Assembly: GCA_046704385.1 (NCBI GenBank)
Contig: JBJKSB010000064.1
Span: 1 to 60,357, forward strand
DNA length: 60,357 bases
Reading direction: 5' to 3'
DNA from: GH45 sp046704385
GTDB lineage: Bacteria; Bacteroidota; Bacteroidia; Bacteroidales; SZUA-534
The notes beneath the pieces are model-generated. The model saw only the letters and a list, made by a program, of their open reading frames with translations, did not search any database and had not been told where the DNA came from. How positions within the stretch are numbered: position 1 is the first letter of the stretch; each line of letters starts with the position of its first letter. Position numbers and translations under genes: made by a program. This document shows, one piece after another, positions 18,094-27,485 of the stretch.

Positions 18094-20463
18094 ATGGATC
18101 ATTATACACTCATTTCGCGATATAAAACAGGCACATTATTATTCGTTTTGGGCATTATTATTTTTTGTACAAATTTAAAATTGTCGGCTCAGGATTATGT
18201 CGACTGGTGCAATGCCGTACAAAACAATGTCGGGCTTATCAGATATCCCCTGGGTACCATTGGAGTTACCTCTACATTTGAGCGTGAAGATGCAAATGCC
18301 ATGACCTATGTGCCGCTCATTTATCCTTGTCAGGATAGTGTTAAAATTAAAAAGGCAAATGAAAGCTGGGTTTCTGATATTACGGGTGATCCCTCACACC
18401 TGGTGATACAGTATAATGATAAAATGCCTTCGGGCGGTTCAAAAACTGAAATTACTGTAACTCCGCATGTTTCGGTTCATAGTATTAGTTTTTCGGCAGG
18501 TCATAATGGCAATTTCCTGGTTCTTGATTTTTCAACAGCTCGTGTTGACGATTGGGCCAGGCTTTACAAATGGACTGAAAGAAAAATCACCCGCATTAAC
18601 GACAGTATTTTTGAAGCCACTGTTGGTGAGCCGGGCAAAGCTGGTGCTTTTTATTATATAAAGTTTAGTGAACCCGTTCTGGAATACTGTACTTTTGATT
18701 CGTCAGGTAAAATTAATCGTGGTGCATCCTCAGTTGAAGGTGATAAATTGGGAATTTACGGTAAATTCAAATCCAGTACGGTAACCGTTGCCATAGCTGA
18801 ATCGTTTACCAGCATGGATAAATCGAAATATTATCTGGCTTCGGAATTTTCAAATTTTGATACCGCATGGAAGCAATGCCACCAGGCCTGGAACTCTATA
18901 TTAGGCAAGGTTGAGATTGAAGCCCCCGACAATAACAAGCGCATGGCCTATACAGCACTTTATACCATGCTGGTAAATACAATTGCCGGTGATGATGGAT
19001 CGTGTTACCTGCCTTATTATCAGCATCCAAAAACAATTGCATCAAGTTTATATTGGCAGTTTATTGGTGGTTTTCAAAGCTGTTGCTGGGATAATTACCG
19101 CACCGTCTATCCATTTATGATGCTGGCCTACCCCGACATTATGGATGATGTGGTAAGTACTTACCTGGCAAGGTATCAAAAATATAGTTTTGTGGCTGGT
19201 AATACCTGTTTGTTCACCGGCCCAACAGGAGGTCACGAAAGTGTGCGGTTTACTTCGGTTTTAGCTGCCGAAGCACGGGCAAATAATCTGAATGTCGACC
19301 ATAAAAACTTATATTCCGCTTTACGCGATAATTATAACAATCCAAAATATGTCCCGGTAAGCTTACGAAAGTTAGGCTATGAAACCCAACCGGCAACCGG
19401 GGGAAAGTCCTGTTCTGAAACGCTTGAATGGTCGACCAGTTTTTATGCAATGGCTCAACTGGCCAAATGGAATAACGACCAAAAGAATTTGGGGGAATAT
19501 GAAAAACTGAGCAAATCATATGCAAACGTTTGGGACAGTACAAATTGTATTTTTAGGGTGAAAGATGAAAAAGGCCAATGGGGTCCGATGGTAAAAAAGT
19601 CGGGATTAGACAGTAAAAACTGGACTTGGAATCCGAATCCTCAGGGATTGTTCGAAGGAACTTCTCTCGACTGGATGTTTTCGGTTCCACACGACCCTTA
19701 TGGTTTGATAAACCTGCCCGGTCAGAAAGACCTGGTTGACAGGATTGTACAGTATTGCGAAAAAGATACCTGGTTTAACGATTATCAATATCATTATCCC
19801 TATTTGCTTTATTATGCCGGAGCACCAAACCAATCGCAACGCATTATAAGGAAAATTTGGGTGCCATTATTTAATAAGGGTGTGTTATACGAAGGTGTTA
19901 GCCCCGACTCTACTTATCATGCCTGGAAAACCCATTATACCAGTGATGCCGGATGGTTAATGAGCTCAATGCTGGGATTATACCCGGTGCCTTCACCGGC
20001 AGGCCAGTTTATAATTTCGTCGCCATCGGTTACCAGGGCAGTGATATACCGTGGTGACAAAACCATTACGATTCAAACTCATAATAACAGTGATAAAAAT
20101 ATTTATATCGCCTCCATAAAACTAAATGGTAAACAGTATCCGGGTTACCTGATCCCGTCCAGTAAAACCCGGAATGCTACTATCGATCTGCAAATGACCA
20201 GCGATTCAACAGTAAGGCTTGGTAATATTTATTTAAGTTCAACCGATGGCTATGTGGAATCGGCTGAATTAATTTCTGAGAAACATTTAAAATGCGTTAT
20301 TGAAGCCGCTGTGGATAATGCCACATCCGAATTCTATTGCGATACCCGACCGGCCAGAGTTTTGGTAAATGGAAAGTTATCCAAAAAATGGGGCTTCAAT
20401 AGTATTTTAAAAACCGTTACGATACAAAGTTCGGGCAAAACGACTATTGAAATTGTAATGTGA
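18094..20463 (+). CDS. Divergent GH92-like protein lacking part of the catalytic base motif
   Basis: A 789-aa secreted protein (signal peptide to LKLSAQ). The GH92 fold is recognisable from WDNYRTVYPFMMLAYPD, FEGTSLDWMFSVPHDPYGLI (expected acid Glu at 521), and WLMSSMLGLYPV followed by FIISSP. Two hallmarks are missing. The N-terminal FIGT..G..PFGMV block is replaced by IGVTSTFEREDANAMTYVP, and the GNDDxG base motif reads TSDAG (616-620), so only one of the two Asp remains. The central substrate loop is replaced by a Gly-rich one (FTGPTGGHESVRF). There is an extra C-terminal beta domain of about 80 residues. It may be a new subfamily with different chemistry, or a binding pseudoenzyme. It ends the first SusC/D operon. 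Confidence 0.75.
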   Translation: MDHYTLISRYKTGTLLFVLGIIIFCTNLKLSAQDYVDWCNAVQNNVGLIRYPLGTIGVTSTFEREDANAMTYVPLIYPCQDSVKIKKANESWVSDITGDPSHLVIQYNDKMPSGGSKTEITVTPHVSVHSISFSAGHNGNFLVLDFSTARVDDWARLYKWTERKITRINDSIFEATVGEPGKAGAFYYIKFSEPVLEYCTFDSSGKINRGASSVEGDKLGIYGKFKSSTVTVAIAESFTSMDKSKYYLASEFSNFDTAWKQCHQAWNSILGKVEIEAPDNNKRMAYTALYTMLVNTIAGDDGSCYLPYYQHPKTIASSLYWQFIGGFQSCCWDNYRTVYPFMMLAYPDIMDDVVSTYLARYQKYSFVAGNTCLFTGPTGGHESVRFTSVLAAEARANNLNVDHKNLYSALRDNYNNPKYVPVSLRKLGYETQPATGGKSCSETLEWSTSFYAMAQLAKWNNDQKNLGEYEKLSKSYANVWDSTNCIFRVKDEKGQWGPMVKKSGLDSKNWTWNPNPQGLFEGTSLDWMFSVPHDPYGLINLPGQKDLVDRIVQYCEKDTWFNDYQYHYPYLLYYAGAPNQSQRIIRKIWVPLFNKGVLYEGVSPDSTYHAWKTHYTSDAGWLMSSMLGLYPVPSPAGQFIISSPSVTRAVIYRGDKTITIQTHNNSDKNIYIASIKLNGKQYPGYLIPSSKTRNATIDLQMTSDSTVRLGNIYLSSTDGYVESAELISEKHLKCVIEAAVDNATSEFYCDTRPARVLVNGKLSKKWGFNSILKTVTIQSSGKTTIEIVM

Positions 20464-20520
20464 TAGTTTACTTAAAAATTAAAAGCTATGCAATGAAATA
20501 ATACATAAGTAAAATCATCT

Positions 20521-20600
20521 GGGGATGTTATACCATAATCCGGTATTACCCTGACATTCAACTTTATTGAGTAATAGATATAAACCCCATAAAAGTGGGG
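20521..20600 (+). promoter_or_regulatory. Leader hairpins upstream of SusC2
   Basis: Two stems lie in the 230-bp gap before SusC2: ATACC..GGTAT (20530-20546, extended by GGG/CCC) and CCCCA..TGGGG (20585-20600). No poly-T run follows directly. They may form an attenuator or structured leader separating the first and second operons. I see no clear TAnnTTTG box here. Confidence 0.3.
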
Positions 20601-20693
20601 ACAGGGTATCTTTTTGCCAAAATAAACCAGAATACAGGGACTTTAAACAATGAGTAATTTAATACAAAAACACACTATATCAACAACTTAAAA

Positions 20694-23600
20694 ATGAATT
20701 TACAATTAAAACGCAATGTAATGGAAAAAAAGATTTACTTAAATTTTATTCGTTGGATATCCGGAATATCGACGAATCGTTTAAGCCTTGACAGGGTAAA
20801 TAGTCATGGCAATTGGGCGCGGCATTTAACAAAGATGTCCGGGCTGGTACTGATTTTTTGTCTGTTTTCATTCACTGAAATTGCAGCACAAAATGTGATT
20901 AGCGGGACAATAACCGATATAAAAGATGGCTCTCCATTAATTGGGGTAAATGTTGTGGTTAAGTCAACATCAACTGGTACCGTTTCAGATATTAACGGAA
21001 AATACAGCATCAGTGCTTCGAAGGGTGATATACTGGTTTACAGCTTCATTGGGTACACCAGCAAGGAAGTACAGGTAGGCGATCAGGCACAACTGAACAT
21101 TTCGTTGGAACCGGATTTGGTTGGGCTTGACGAGGTTGTGGTTATTGGTTACGGTGTACAGAAGAAAAAGCTGAATACCGGTGCCACCGTTAACATTAAA
21201 GGTGAGGATATCCAAAAACTGAATACTTTATCACCAATGGATGCACTAAAAGGTGTTAGTGCTGGTGTAAGCATTATCCAAAATAATGGTATGCCCGGAT
21301 CGGGAACCAAGGTTCTTATTCGTGGAGCCGGAACCATTGGCAATGCCAGTCCTTTGTATATTGTCGATGGAGTTTCAGTAAGTAATATAGATTTTCTAGC
21401 CCCGAGCGACATCGAAAGTATTGATGTTTTGAAAGATGCTGCCTCAGCCGCCATCTACGGATCAAGGGCTGCTAACGGCGTTATACTGGTAACAACCAAA
21501 AAGGGGGAATTGAATAAAAAACCTTCCGTTAGTTACGACTTCTATCATGGTGTGCAACAAGTAGCAAAAAGCCCGGGAACCCTGGGTGCCAAAGATTATA
21601 TGAGTTTAATGGAAGAAGCCTACGCCAATAGTGGGCTACCTGTACCAAACTGGAAAACTCAAATACCAAATTTGTACGCTGATATAGCAAGTGGGGCATC
21701 TGATGGAACTGATTGGTTTAATGAAATTTATGATAAAAACGCACCAGTCGAAAGTCATTCAGTTAACATTACCGGGGGTAATAATGCTTCAAAATATTCA
21801 TTCGGTTTTAACCATTTTATGCAGGACGGTATCATTGGCAAGCAAGCCAACAACACTTATAAGCGGATTAGCGTCCGATTAAACTCAGAACATATTATCC
21901 TGAAAAAGAATGACCGGAATATTGTAAAAATTGGCGAAAATCTGTCTTATTCCAATACTCAAAATCCGACCATCAGAAATGGGGATATTTACTGGAACGA
22001 TTTGCATAATGCAATCACCACCTCCCCTTTACTGCCAATGTATGCCAGTGCACCTGAGGATCCTGCTTTTCCATATCATTACAGTACAAAATGGAATGCA
22101 ACGGAATATAATCCCATTGCCATGATGGTTTACCAAAGCAAGTACAATACCAATAACAACAATGGTATTCTGGGAAATGCCTATGCCGAAATTGAACCCC
22201 TGCCAAACCTGGTGTTCCGGTCAGCATATGGATTTAGTACCTGGTTTGGAACCAGCCGTAACTGGCGTCCTGCTTATAGTTTAAATCCGGTTACCTCTCA
22301 ACCTCTCGACAATGTTAGTCAGGGTATGTGGTTGGGTTATAACTGGACTGTTACCAATACACTTGCATATAAATTCAAAGTTAAGGAAAATCATAATTTC
22401 TCATTACTGGCTGGTCAGGAGGCTACAAAAAACAGCTATAACTACAGCATGAGTACTTCCAACGACAGTACCTTTTATAATGATTATGAACATGCCTATA
22501 TCTCAAATACGGCCCCAATGAATGTTGGCTATCTTAACATTGCAGGGCGTGATGATTATGGCTGGGGAATGCTTTCTTATTTTGGTCGTCTTTCCTACGA
22601 TTATAAAGAAACTATTTTGGCCACATTTGTACTTAGGTCAGATGGTTCCTCAAATTTTGCTCCTAATCATAAATGGGGTACTTTCCCATCTGTGTCATTA
22701 GGCTATGTGGCAACAAATCTGGATTTCTTTAATAATATTCCGGGTTTAAATTACTTAAAAATACGTGGAAGCTGGGGACAAAATGGAAATCAGGATATAG
22801 CCAAATTCCAGTATTTATCCTCATTATCATCTTCAAATTCCGATTACTTTTTTGGTGCAGATTATTCATCACGCAGTATTGGAGCCTATCCGGCAAGGGT
22901 ACCTAACCCCAATGTTTCGTGGGAAACTTCAGAACAATCGAGCTTAGGTTTTGATGCTGACTTTTTTGAAAATAAGCTTGAAGCAAATTTCGACATGTAC
23001 AATAAAGTGACCAAAGGATGGCTGGTGGTAGCTCCACAATTAGCCACCAATGGTACAGACGCACCTTATATTAACGGCGGTGAAATACAAAATAAAGGAT
23101 TCGAGCTGGTTTTAAACTGGAAAGAATCCCGGGGCGATTTTAAATACGGAGCAAGTGTTTCAATTGCTCACAACAAGAATAAGGTAACTGATATTGCCAA
23201 CGACGAAAAAATAATTCACGGTGCAAGTTCTGTGCTGATTGAAAATACAGCTGAATTGTTCCGTGCCCAGGTAGGTTACCCAATCGGTTATTTCTGGGGT
23301 TATAAAACTGATGGAATAATCCAGAATGAGCAGGAAGCAGCAGATTATGTTAACGCAGATGGCAACCCTTATTTTTCAGATACCAAACCTGGCGATTTAC
23401 GCTTTGTTGACCTGAATAACGATGGTGTAATCGACGAAAAAGACAAAACCATGATTGGTGATCCTAATCCTGATTACATCTTTGGTTTTCAATTAAATGC
23501 AGAGTACAAAGGAGCCTACATACAATTAGCTGCAAACGGGCAACAAGGTGCTCAAATTGCTAAAAACTACCGTGCAGGAGGTGCAAAAGCAAATTTTACC

Positions 23601-23960
23601 GAGTATGACCTGGGACGTTGGCATGGTGAAGGAACATCAACCACCCAGCCTCGTATTGATGCCAAATTACACCCACGCAACGATTTGTGGATCTCTGACC
23701 GATACATTGAAAACGCTGATTTTTTACGCCTGAGTACCATCACTGTGGGTTACGATGTAAACCGGCTTTTTAAAGGCTCACCTTTCCAGGAAGCCCGGAT
23801 TTATGTTAGTGCTAAAAATCTGTTAACCTTAACCGGTTATTCAGGTATGGATCCTGAGGTAGGTTACGGCCCGTCAGGATTTGGCTGGGCATCAGGCATC
23901 GACCTGGGCTTGTACCCTTCATCAAAAACATTTATGGCAGGTTTAAGTCTTAAATTTTAG
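20694..23960 (+). CDS. SusC-like TonB-dependent transporter without STN domain (SusC2)
   Basis: An outer-membrane glycan importer of up to 1088 aa. After a long, basic N-terminal region and a hydrophobic signal (MSGLVLIFCLFSFTEIAAQ) comes the carboxypeptidase-like domain (ISGTITDIKDGSPLIGVNVV), the plug (LDEVVVIGYGVQKKKLNTGA, YIVDGVSV) and the barrel ending FMAGLSLKF. Initiation at 20694, 20721 or 20835 is possible; I keep the longest. It has no STN domain and no dedicated sigma pair, so it is probably controlled through the upstream ECF system or a shared promoter. SusD2 starts 39 bp later. Confidence 0.94.
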   Translation: MNLQLKRNVMEKKIYLNFIRWISGISTNRLSLDRVNSHGNWARHLTKMSGLVLIFCLFSFTEIAAQNVISGTITDIKDGSPLIGVNVVVKSTSTGTVSDINGKYSISASKGDILVYSFIGYTSKEVQVGDQAQLNISLEPDLVGLDEVVVIGYGVQKKKLNTGATVNIKGEDIQKLNTLSPMDALKGVSAGVSIIQNNGMPGSGTKVLIRGAGTIGNASPLYIVDGVSVSNIDFLAPSDIESIDVLKDAASAAIYGSRAANGVILVTTKKGELNKKPSVSYDFYHGVQQVAKSPGTLGAKDYMSLMEEAYANSGLPVPNWKTQIPNLYADIASGASDGTDWFNEIYDKNAPVESHSVNITGGNNASKYSFGFNHFMQDGIIGKQANNTYKRISVRLNSEHIILKKNDRNIVKIGENLSYSNTQNPTIRNGDIYWNDLHNAITTSPLLPMYASAPEDPAFPYHYSTKWNATEYNPIAMMVYQSKYNTNNNNGILGNAYAEIEPLPNLVFRSAYGFSTWFGTSRNWRPAYSLNPVTSQPLDNVSQGMWLGYNWTVTNTLAYKFKVKENHNFSLLAGQEATKNSYNYSMSTSNDSTFYNDYEHAYISNTAPMNVGYLNIAGRDDYGWGMLSYFGRLSYDYKETILATFVLRSDGSSNFAPNHKWGTFPSVSLGYVATNLDFFNNIPGLNYLKIRGSWGQNGNQDIAKFQYLSSLSSSNSDYFFGADYSSRSIGAYPARVPNPNVSWETSEQSSLGFDADFFENKLEANFDMYNKVTKGWLVVAPQLATNGTDAPYINGGEIQNKGFELVLNWKESRGDFKYGASVSIAHNKNKVTDIANDEKIIHGASSVLIENTAELFRAQVGYPIGYFWGYKTDGIIQNEQEAADYVNADGNPYFSDTKPGDLRFVDLNNDGVIDEKDKTMIGDPNPDYIFGFQLNAEYKGAYIQLAANGQQGAQIAKNYRAGGAKANFTEYDLGRWHGEGTSTTQPRIDAKLHPRNDLWISDRYIENADFLRLSTITVGYDVNRLFKGSPFQEARIYVSAKNLLTLTGYSGMDPEVGYGPSGFGWASGIDLGLYPSSKTFMAGLSLKF

Positions 23961-23999
23961 AAAAATAAATCAAAATTTTCTAATTAAAATTTTAAAAAG

Positions 24000-25649
24000 A
24001 TGAGAAAAATAAAATATATAATACCAATTATCCTGACAATCATTATATCCGGTTGTGGAAAAGATTTTCTGGAGCAAAAAAATCTTTACGAGGAACTTGA
24101 TCAGAATTTTTATCTGGATTACAACGATATTGAAAAAGCGCTAACGGCTGTTTATTCCTGTTTAACTACAGACAATGGCCGCGAAGATGTTCTGTTTGTG
24201 GCAAATCTTGAATCGGATGATGCATTTGGCGGGGGTGGTACCGACAACATCGATTTCCAAAATTCCGATGCATTTCAGAATACTATTGAAGATCACTATC
24301 TGGAACTCTGGACAACAATGTATAAAGGTATATTCAGAACAAACATGATAATAAGTCGCTTCGATCAGGCAACTTTTGATAACGATGAAGAAAAAAACCA
24401 GGCCTGGGGCGAAGCTCACTTTTTAAGAGCCTATTTTTATCTGCAATTGGCCAGATATTTTGGAAATGTCCCTTTAATCACAAATCCTGAGCCTACAAAT
24501 TATCCAAAAGCTTCGGCTGACGATTTGTTTGCACAAATTGCCTCTGATTTAAAACTGGCCATTGAATCAATGCCGGCAAAAAATATCAACCAGATACCAG
24601 CCACGCGATTAGGCCATGCCACTAAATGGGCTGCTGAAGGGCTAATGGCAAGAGCATTTTTGTTTTATACCGGATATTATAATAAAGCAGACATAACCTT
24701 ACCTGACGGTAGCACTGTCACTAAAGACCAGGTTGTAAGTTGGGTTGATGATTGCGTTGCCAATAGCGGCCATGCTTTAATTAAGGATTTCAGAAACCTT
24801 TGGCCGTATGCATGGGTTAAACAGGATTATCCATATGCAACCGATAATGGGCTAAACTGGGTTGGCGACGGTACAGCTAATACTGAAACAGTTTTTGCTA
24901 TAAAATTCTCAATATACGGCGGATATGCTACCACATCGCATTACTCCAACCAATTATGTGTTTTTAGCGCATTCAGGGCCCAAAGTAACTTAACACCCTG
25001 GGGTATGGGTTACGGTGGTGGCCCATGTAACCCTCAATTGTGGAATAGTTTTGATGCTAACGATTTGCGTAAAAAAGGTACTATCTGCGATGTAACCGAC
25101 CCTGAAGAAGGGAATACCAGCACCGATTATCAGTGGGGCAATTGGGAAGCCAAGCAAGAAACCGGGTTTTGGCAAAAGAAATATACTACTATCCAGGTTA
25201 ATACCGATAATGGATTACAACCTATGTTTAACGTAATTGCCGGAACATCAGGAAACTATCAGGTCACAAACCTTCAGGATGAGGTGCTAATACGTTTTGC
25301 TGATATTTTGTTAATGGGAGCTGAATTAGGCAGCACACATGCACAGGAATATTACGACCAGGTGAGGACTCGTGCCGGACTGGCATCAAGGCCTACAACA
25401 CTTGAAAACATTAAGGAAGAACGCCGTTTTGAACTGGCTTTTGAAGGGGTAAGATATTTTGATCTGTTACGCTGGCACGATGCCGAATCGGCTTTTGCTA
25501 AAGTGAAAAATATTCCGATTAAAAATAATCAGGTCGACGGTACTTATTCATCATCGTACCGCCCTGAAACTGGAGGATTTTTGCCTATACCGGAGTCTCA
25601 GGTACGACTTTCAGAAGGCGTACTGACACAAAATCCGGGATGGGAATAA
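24000..25649 (+). CDS. SusD-like glycan-binding lipoprotein (SusD2)
   Basis: A 549-aa surface lipoprotein with lipobox IISGC near residue 19. It starts GKDFLEQKNLYEELDQNFY and has SusD helical blocks (WGEAHFLRAYFYLQLARYFG, AEGLMARAFLF) and the C-terminal ENIKEERRFELAFEGVRYF with DLLRW. It forms the cap of SusC2. The ATG at 24000 follows the SusC2 stop by 39 bp. An 11-bp inverted repeat separates it from the next gene and may lower downstream expression relative to SusC/D. Confidence 0.94.
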   Translation: MRKIKYIIPIILTIIISGCGKDFLEQKNLYEELDQNFYLDYNDIEKALTAVYSCLTTDNGREDVLFVANLESDDAFGGGGTDNIDFQNSDAFQNTIEDHYLELWTTMYKGIFRTNMIISRFDQATFDNDEEKNQAWGEAHFLRAYFYLQLARYFGNVPLITNPEPTNYPKASADDLFAQIASDLKLAIESMPAKNINQIPATRLGHATKWAAEGLMARAFLFYTGYYNKADITLPDGSTVTKDQVVSWVDDCVANSGHALIKDFRNLWPYAWVKQDYPYATDNGLNWVGDGTANTETVFAIKFSIYGGYATTSHYSNQLCVFSAFRAQSNLTPWGMGYGGGPCNPQLWNSFDANDLRKKGTICDVTDPEEGNTSTDYQWGNWEAKQETGFWQKKYTTIQVNTDNGLQPMFNVIAGTSGNYQVTNLQDEVLIRFADILLMGAELGSTHAQEYYDQVRTRAGLASRPTTLENIKEERRFELAFEGVRYFDLLRWHDAESAFAKVKNIPIKNNQVDGTYSSSYRPETGGFLPIPESQVRLSEGVLTQNPGWE

Positions 25650-25681
25650 TAAGTGTTTCCTAGTAATAAATAGTTAGTATC

Positions 25682-25762
25682 GGGTTGTCTTTTGTGTTTA
25701 TTTGGTGTTTGCCATCCCTGGACCTAAAGATCATTGCTACGTCGAACATGTAAAGACAACCC
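25682..25762 (+). terminator. Long-loop hairpin after SusD2 (attenuator or terminator)
   Basis: GGGTTGTCTTT (25682-25692) and AAAGACAACCC (25752-25762) form a perfect 11-bp stem around a 59-nt loop, followed by ATTTTTTA. Its place between a SusC/D pair and its accessory gene suggests partial termination. Confidence 0.6.
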
Positions 25763-25876
25763 ATTTTTTAATTGCCCTGTACATTTCAGATTAAGGCTTA
25801 CTTAAGTATCACAGCCTTTTTCCGGAACAGGGAGCCTATTGGAATGAAAATTTATGTATTACTAAATATAAATCAA

Positions 25877-27406
25877 ATGAAAAGAATAAAACATGTAATT
25901 GCGATTATGCTATTCTCATTAGCATACAATTTCACCACGTTAGCGGGTGTTGCTGCAGCTAACAAAACAAAGGCAGATGCAAATTCCATTCTGTTTTTGA
26001 ACTATAGTATTGTTTCGGGTGTGTTTCATGCCCAGGTAGAATATACCGCTCAGGACAGTGGCTATGTGTATGTCTATTTAGGTACACAGTCGTGGTCAAA
26101 ACTTGCCGATGATTCAGTTTTTGTTACACCGGGAACAGATTTGGTAGATTTTGAAATGACCCCTAACACACCGTTCACTGAAGGTGATACATATAACATT
26201 TGTACCGATTTAAAAAACCTTGCAGATGAGACAATTATTACCGACTGCGAGACTGTTGTTGCCCCTGTTCCCAGCATTAAATTTTCATACTATTTTATTG
26301 ATATTCAAGATAGTGTGCTAAATGTTAAAGTTGATTACCAAGCTACACAGGACGGATATGTTAGTGTATTTCTTGGAGATCAAAGCTGGAATACTATTGA
26401 ACGGGATTCTGTGTTTGTTCAGGCAGGATTTGGACAGGTTAGCTCAACTATTGGACCAATATCTGTATTTAACGATAGTTCCATCTATAACATTTGTGCC
26501 GACTTAAAAGACATGAAATCTAAAACCATTACAACTGATTGCCAGACTACACAGGTTCCAAAACCTTCAATAAAATTAGCCAAATATGATATCAACATGG
26601 TTGATAGTGCATTAAACGTATTGGTAGATTATGTTGCAACCGACGACAGTTATATCAATATTTTCCTTGGTGACATAAGCTGGGGCTACCTGGGATACGA
26701 TTCAATTTATGTGGCTAAAGGTATGGGTCAGGTAAGTTCAACAGTAACACCTATTAAACCTTTCGAAGGAGGTTCGTCATACAACGTTTGTGCTGATTTA
26801 AAAGATTTGGATGGAAATACAATTATCACTGATTGTGAGGTAGCTGATGTGTATAAACCTTCAATTACAATGACTGATTACACCATCGATCTCGCTAATG
26901 GTGTATTGAATGTAACCGTGGATTATGAAGCTCAGATTGAGGGTTATGTTTCCCTATTCCTGGGCGATATGACATGGGGATATCTGGGTATGGACACCGT
27001 ACATGTAACCAGTGGTAAAGGAGAAGTAACTTTGCAGGTAACACCTGATCAACCATTCACCGAGGGTACTTCGTATAATGTTTGTGCCGACCTTAAAAAC
27101 AATCAGGACGAAACCATTATTACCGACTGTGAAGTTGCTGTTGCTACCGGAATAAACGACAGGTTTAATAATGAATTAAATGTTTCAGTATATCCAAATC
27201 CTGTTAAAGATATACTTAATGTTCAGGTGGCCGATGAGAATGATGTTGATATTAAACTGATAGATCTGAATGGTCGTGTTGTTTTCGAAGCTACAGATAT
27301 TAAGAAGAACCTTACTATACCTGTAGAATCGTTCAATAAAGGAATCTACATTTTAAGCGTGACAAACAGTACAAAAGTTTTAAATATAAAAACGGTAGTT
27401 GAGTAG
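25877..27406 (+). CDS. T9SS-exported surface protein with four Cys-paired repeats (putative glycan-binding protein)
   Basis: A 509-aa protein with a signal peptide (about 1-28), four tandem repeats of about 98 residues (roughly 38-430), and a T9SS C-terminal sorting domain (YPNPVKDILNVQV onward). Each repeat carries a xxGYVxVFLGDxSW-like block with an invariant Trp, then YNxCxDLK and a second Cys in TDCE (C109 and C124 in repeat 1). One disulfide per repeat is therefore likely. I do not recognise the repeat as a named domain. Its position behind SusC2/SusD2, where many such loci carry a surface glycan-binding protein, and the exposed Trp suggest it binds the target glycan; that is inference. 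I chose the ATG at 25877 because it gives a normal signal peptide. Confidence 0.8.
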   Translation: MKRIKHVIAIMLFSLAYNFTTLAGVAAANKTKADANSILFLNYSIVSGVFHAQVEYTAQDSGYVYVYLGTQSWSKLADDSVFVTPGTDLVDFEMTPNTPFTEGDTYNICTDLKNLADETIITDCETVVAPVPSIKFSYYFIDIQDSVLNVKVDYQATQDGYVSVFLGDQSWNTIERDSVFVQAGFGQVSSTIGPISVFNDSSIYNICADLKDMKSKTITTDCQTTQVPKPSIKLAKYDINMVDSALNVLVDYVATDDSYINIFLGDISWGYLGYDSIYVAKGMGQVSSTVTPIKPFEGGSSYNVCADLKDLDGNTIITDCEVADVYKPSITMTDYTIDLANGVLNVTVDYEAQIEGYVSLFLGDMTWGYLGMDTVHVTSGKGEVTLQVTPDQPFTEGTSYNVCADLKNNQDETIITDCEVAVATGINDRFNNELNVSVYPNPVKDILNVQVADENDVDIKLIDLNGRVVFEATDIKKNLTIPVESFNKGIYILSVTNSTKVLNIKTVVE

Positions 27407-27433
27407 TCGTTTGAGTTTTGTAAATTGTAGTTT

Positions 27434-27457
27434 GAGTAGGGCTAAAAAGCCCTACTC
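27434..27457 (+). terminator. Perfect hairpin between the repeat protein and GH125
   Basis: GAGTAGGGCT and AGCCCTACTC form a perfect 10-bp stem with a 4-nt loop. No T run follows, so it may be an mRNA-stabilising or attenuating hairpin instead of a full terminator. Confidence 0.55.
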
Positions 27458-27485
27458 ATTATTACTAAACCAAAACTTATAAAAT

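Noticed and set aside
9673..25649. Two unrelated polysaccharide loci placed next to each other
   Set aside because: Both SusC/D pairs are followed by GH92 enzymes on the same strand with only short gaps and a single sigma/anti-sigma input, so one combined locus is the simpler reading; independent induction cannot be excluded.
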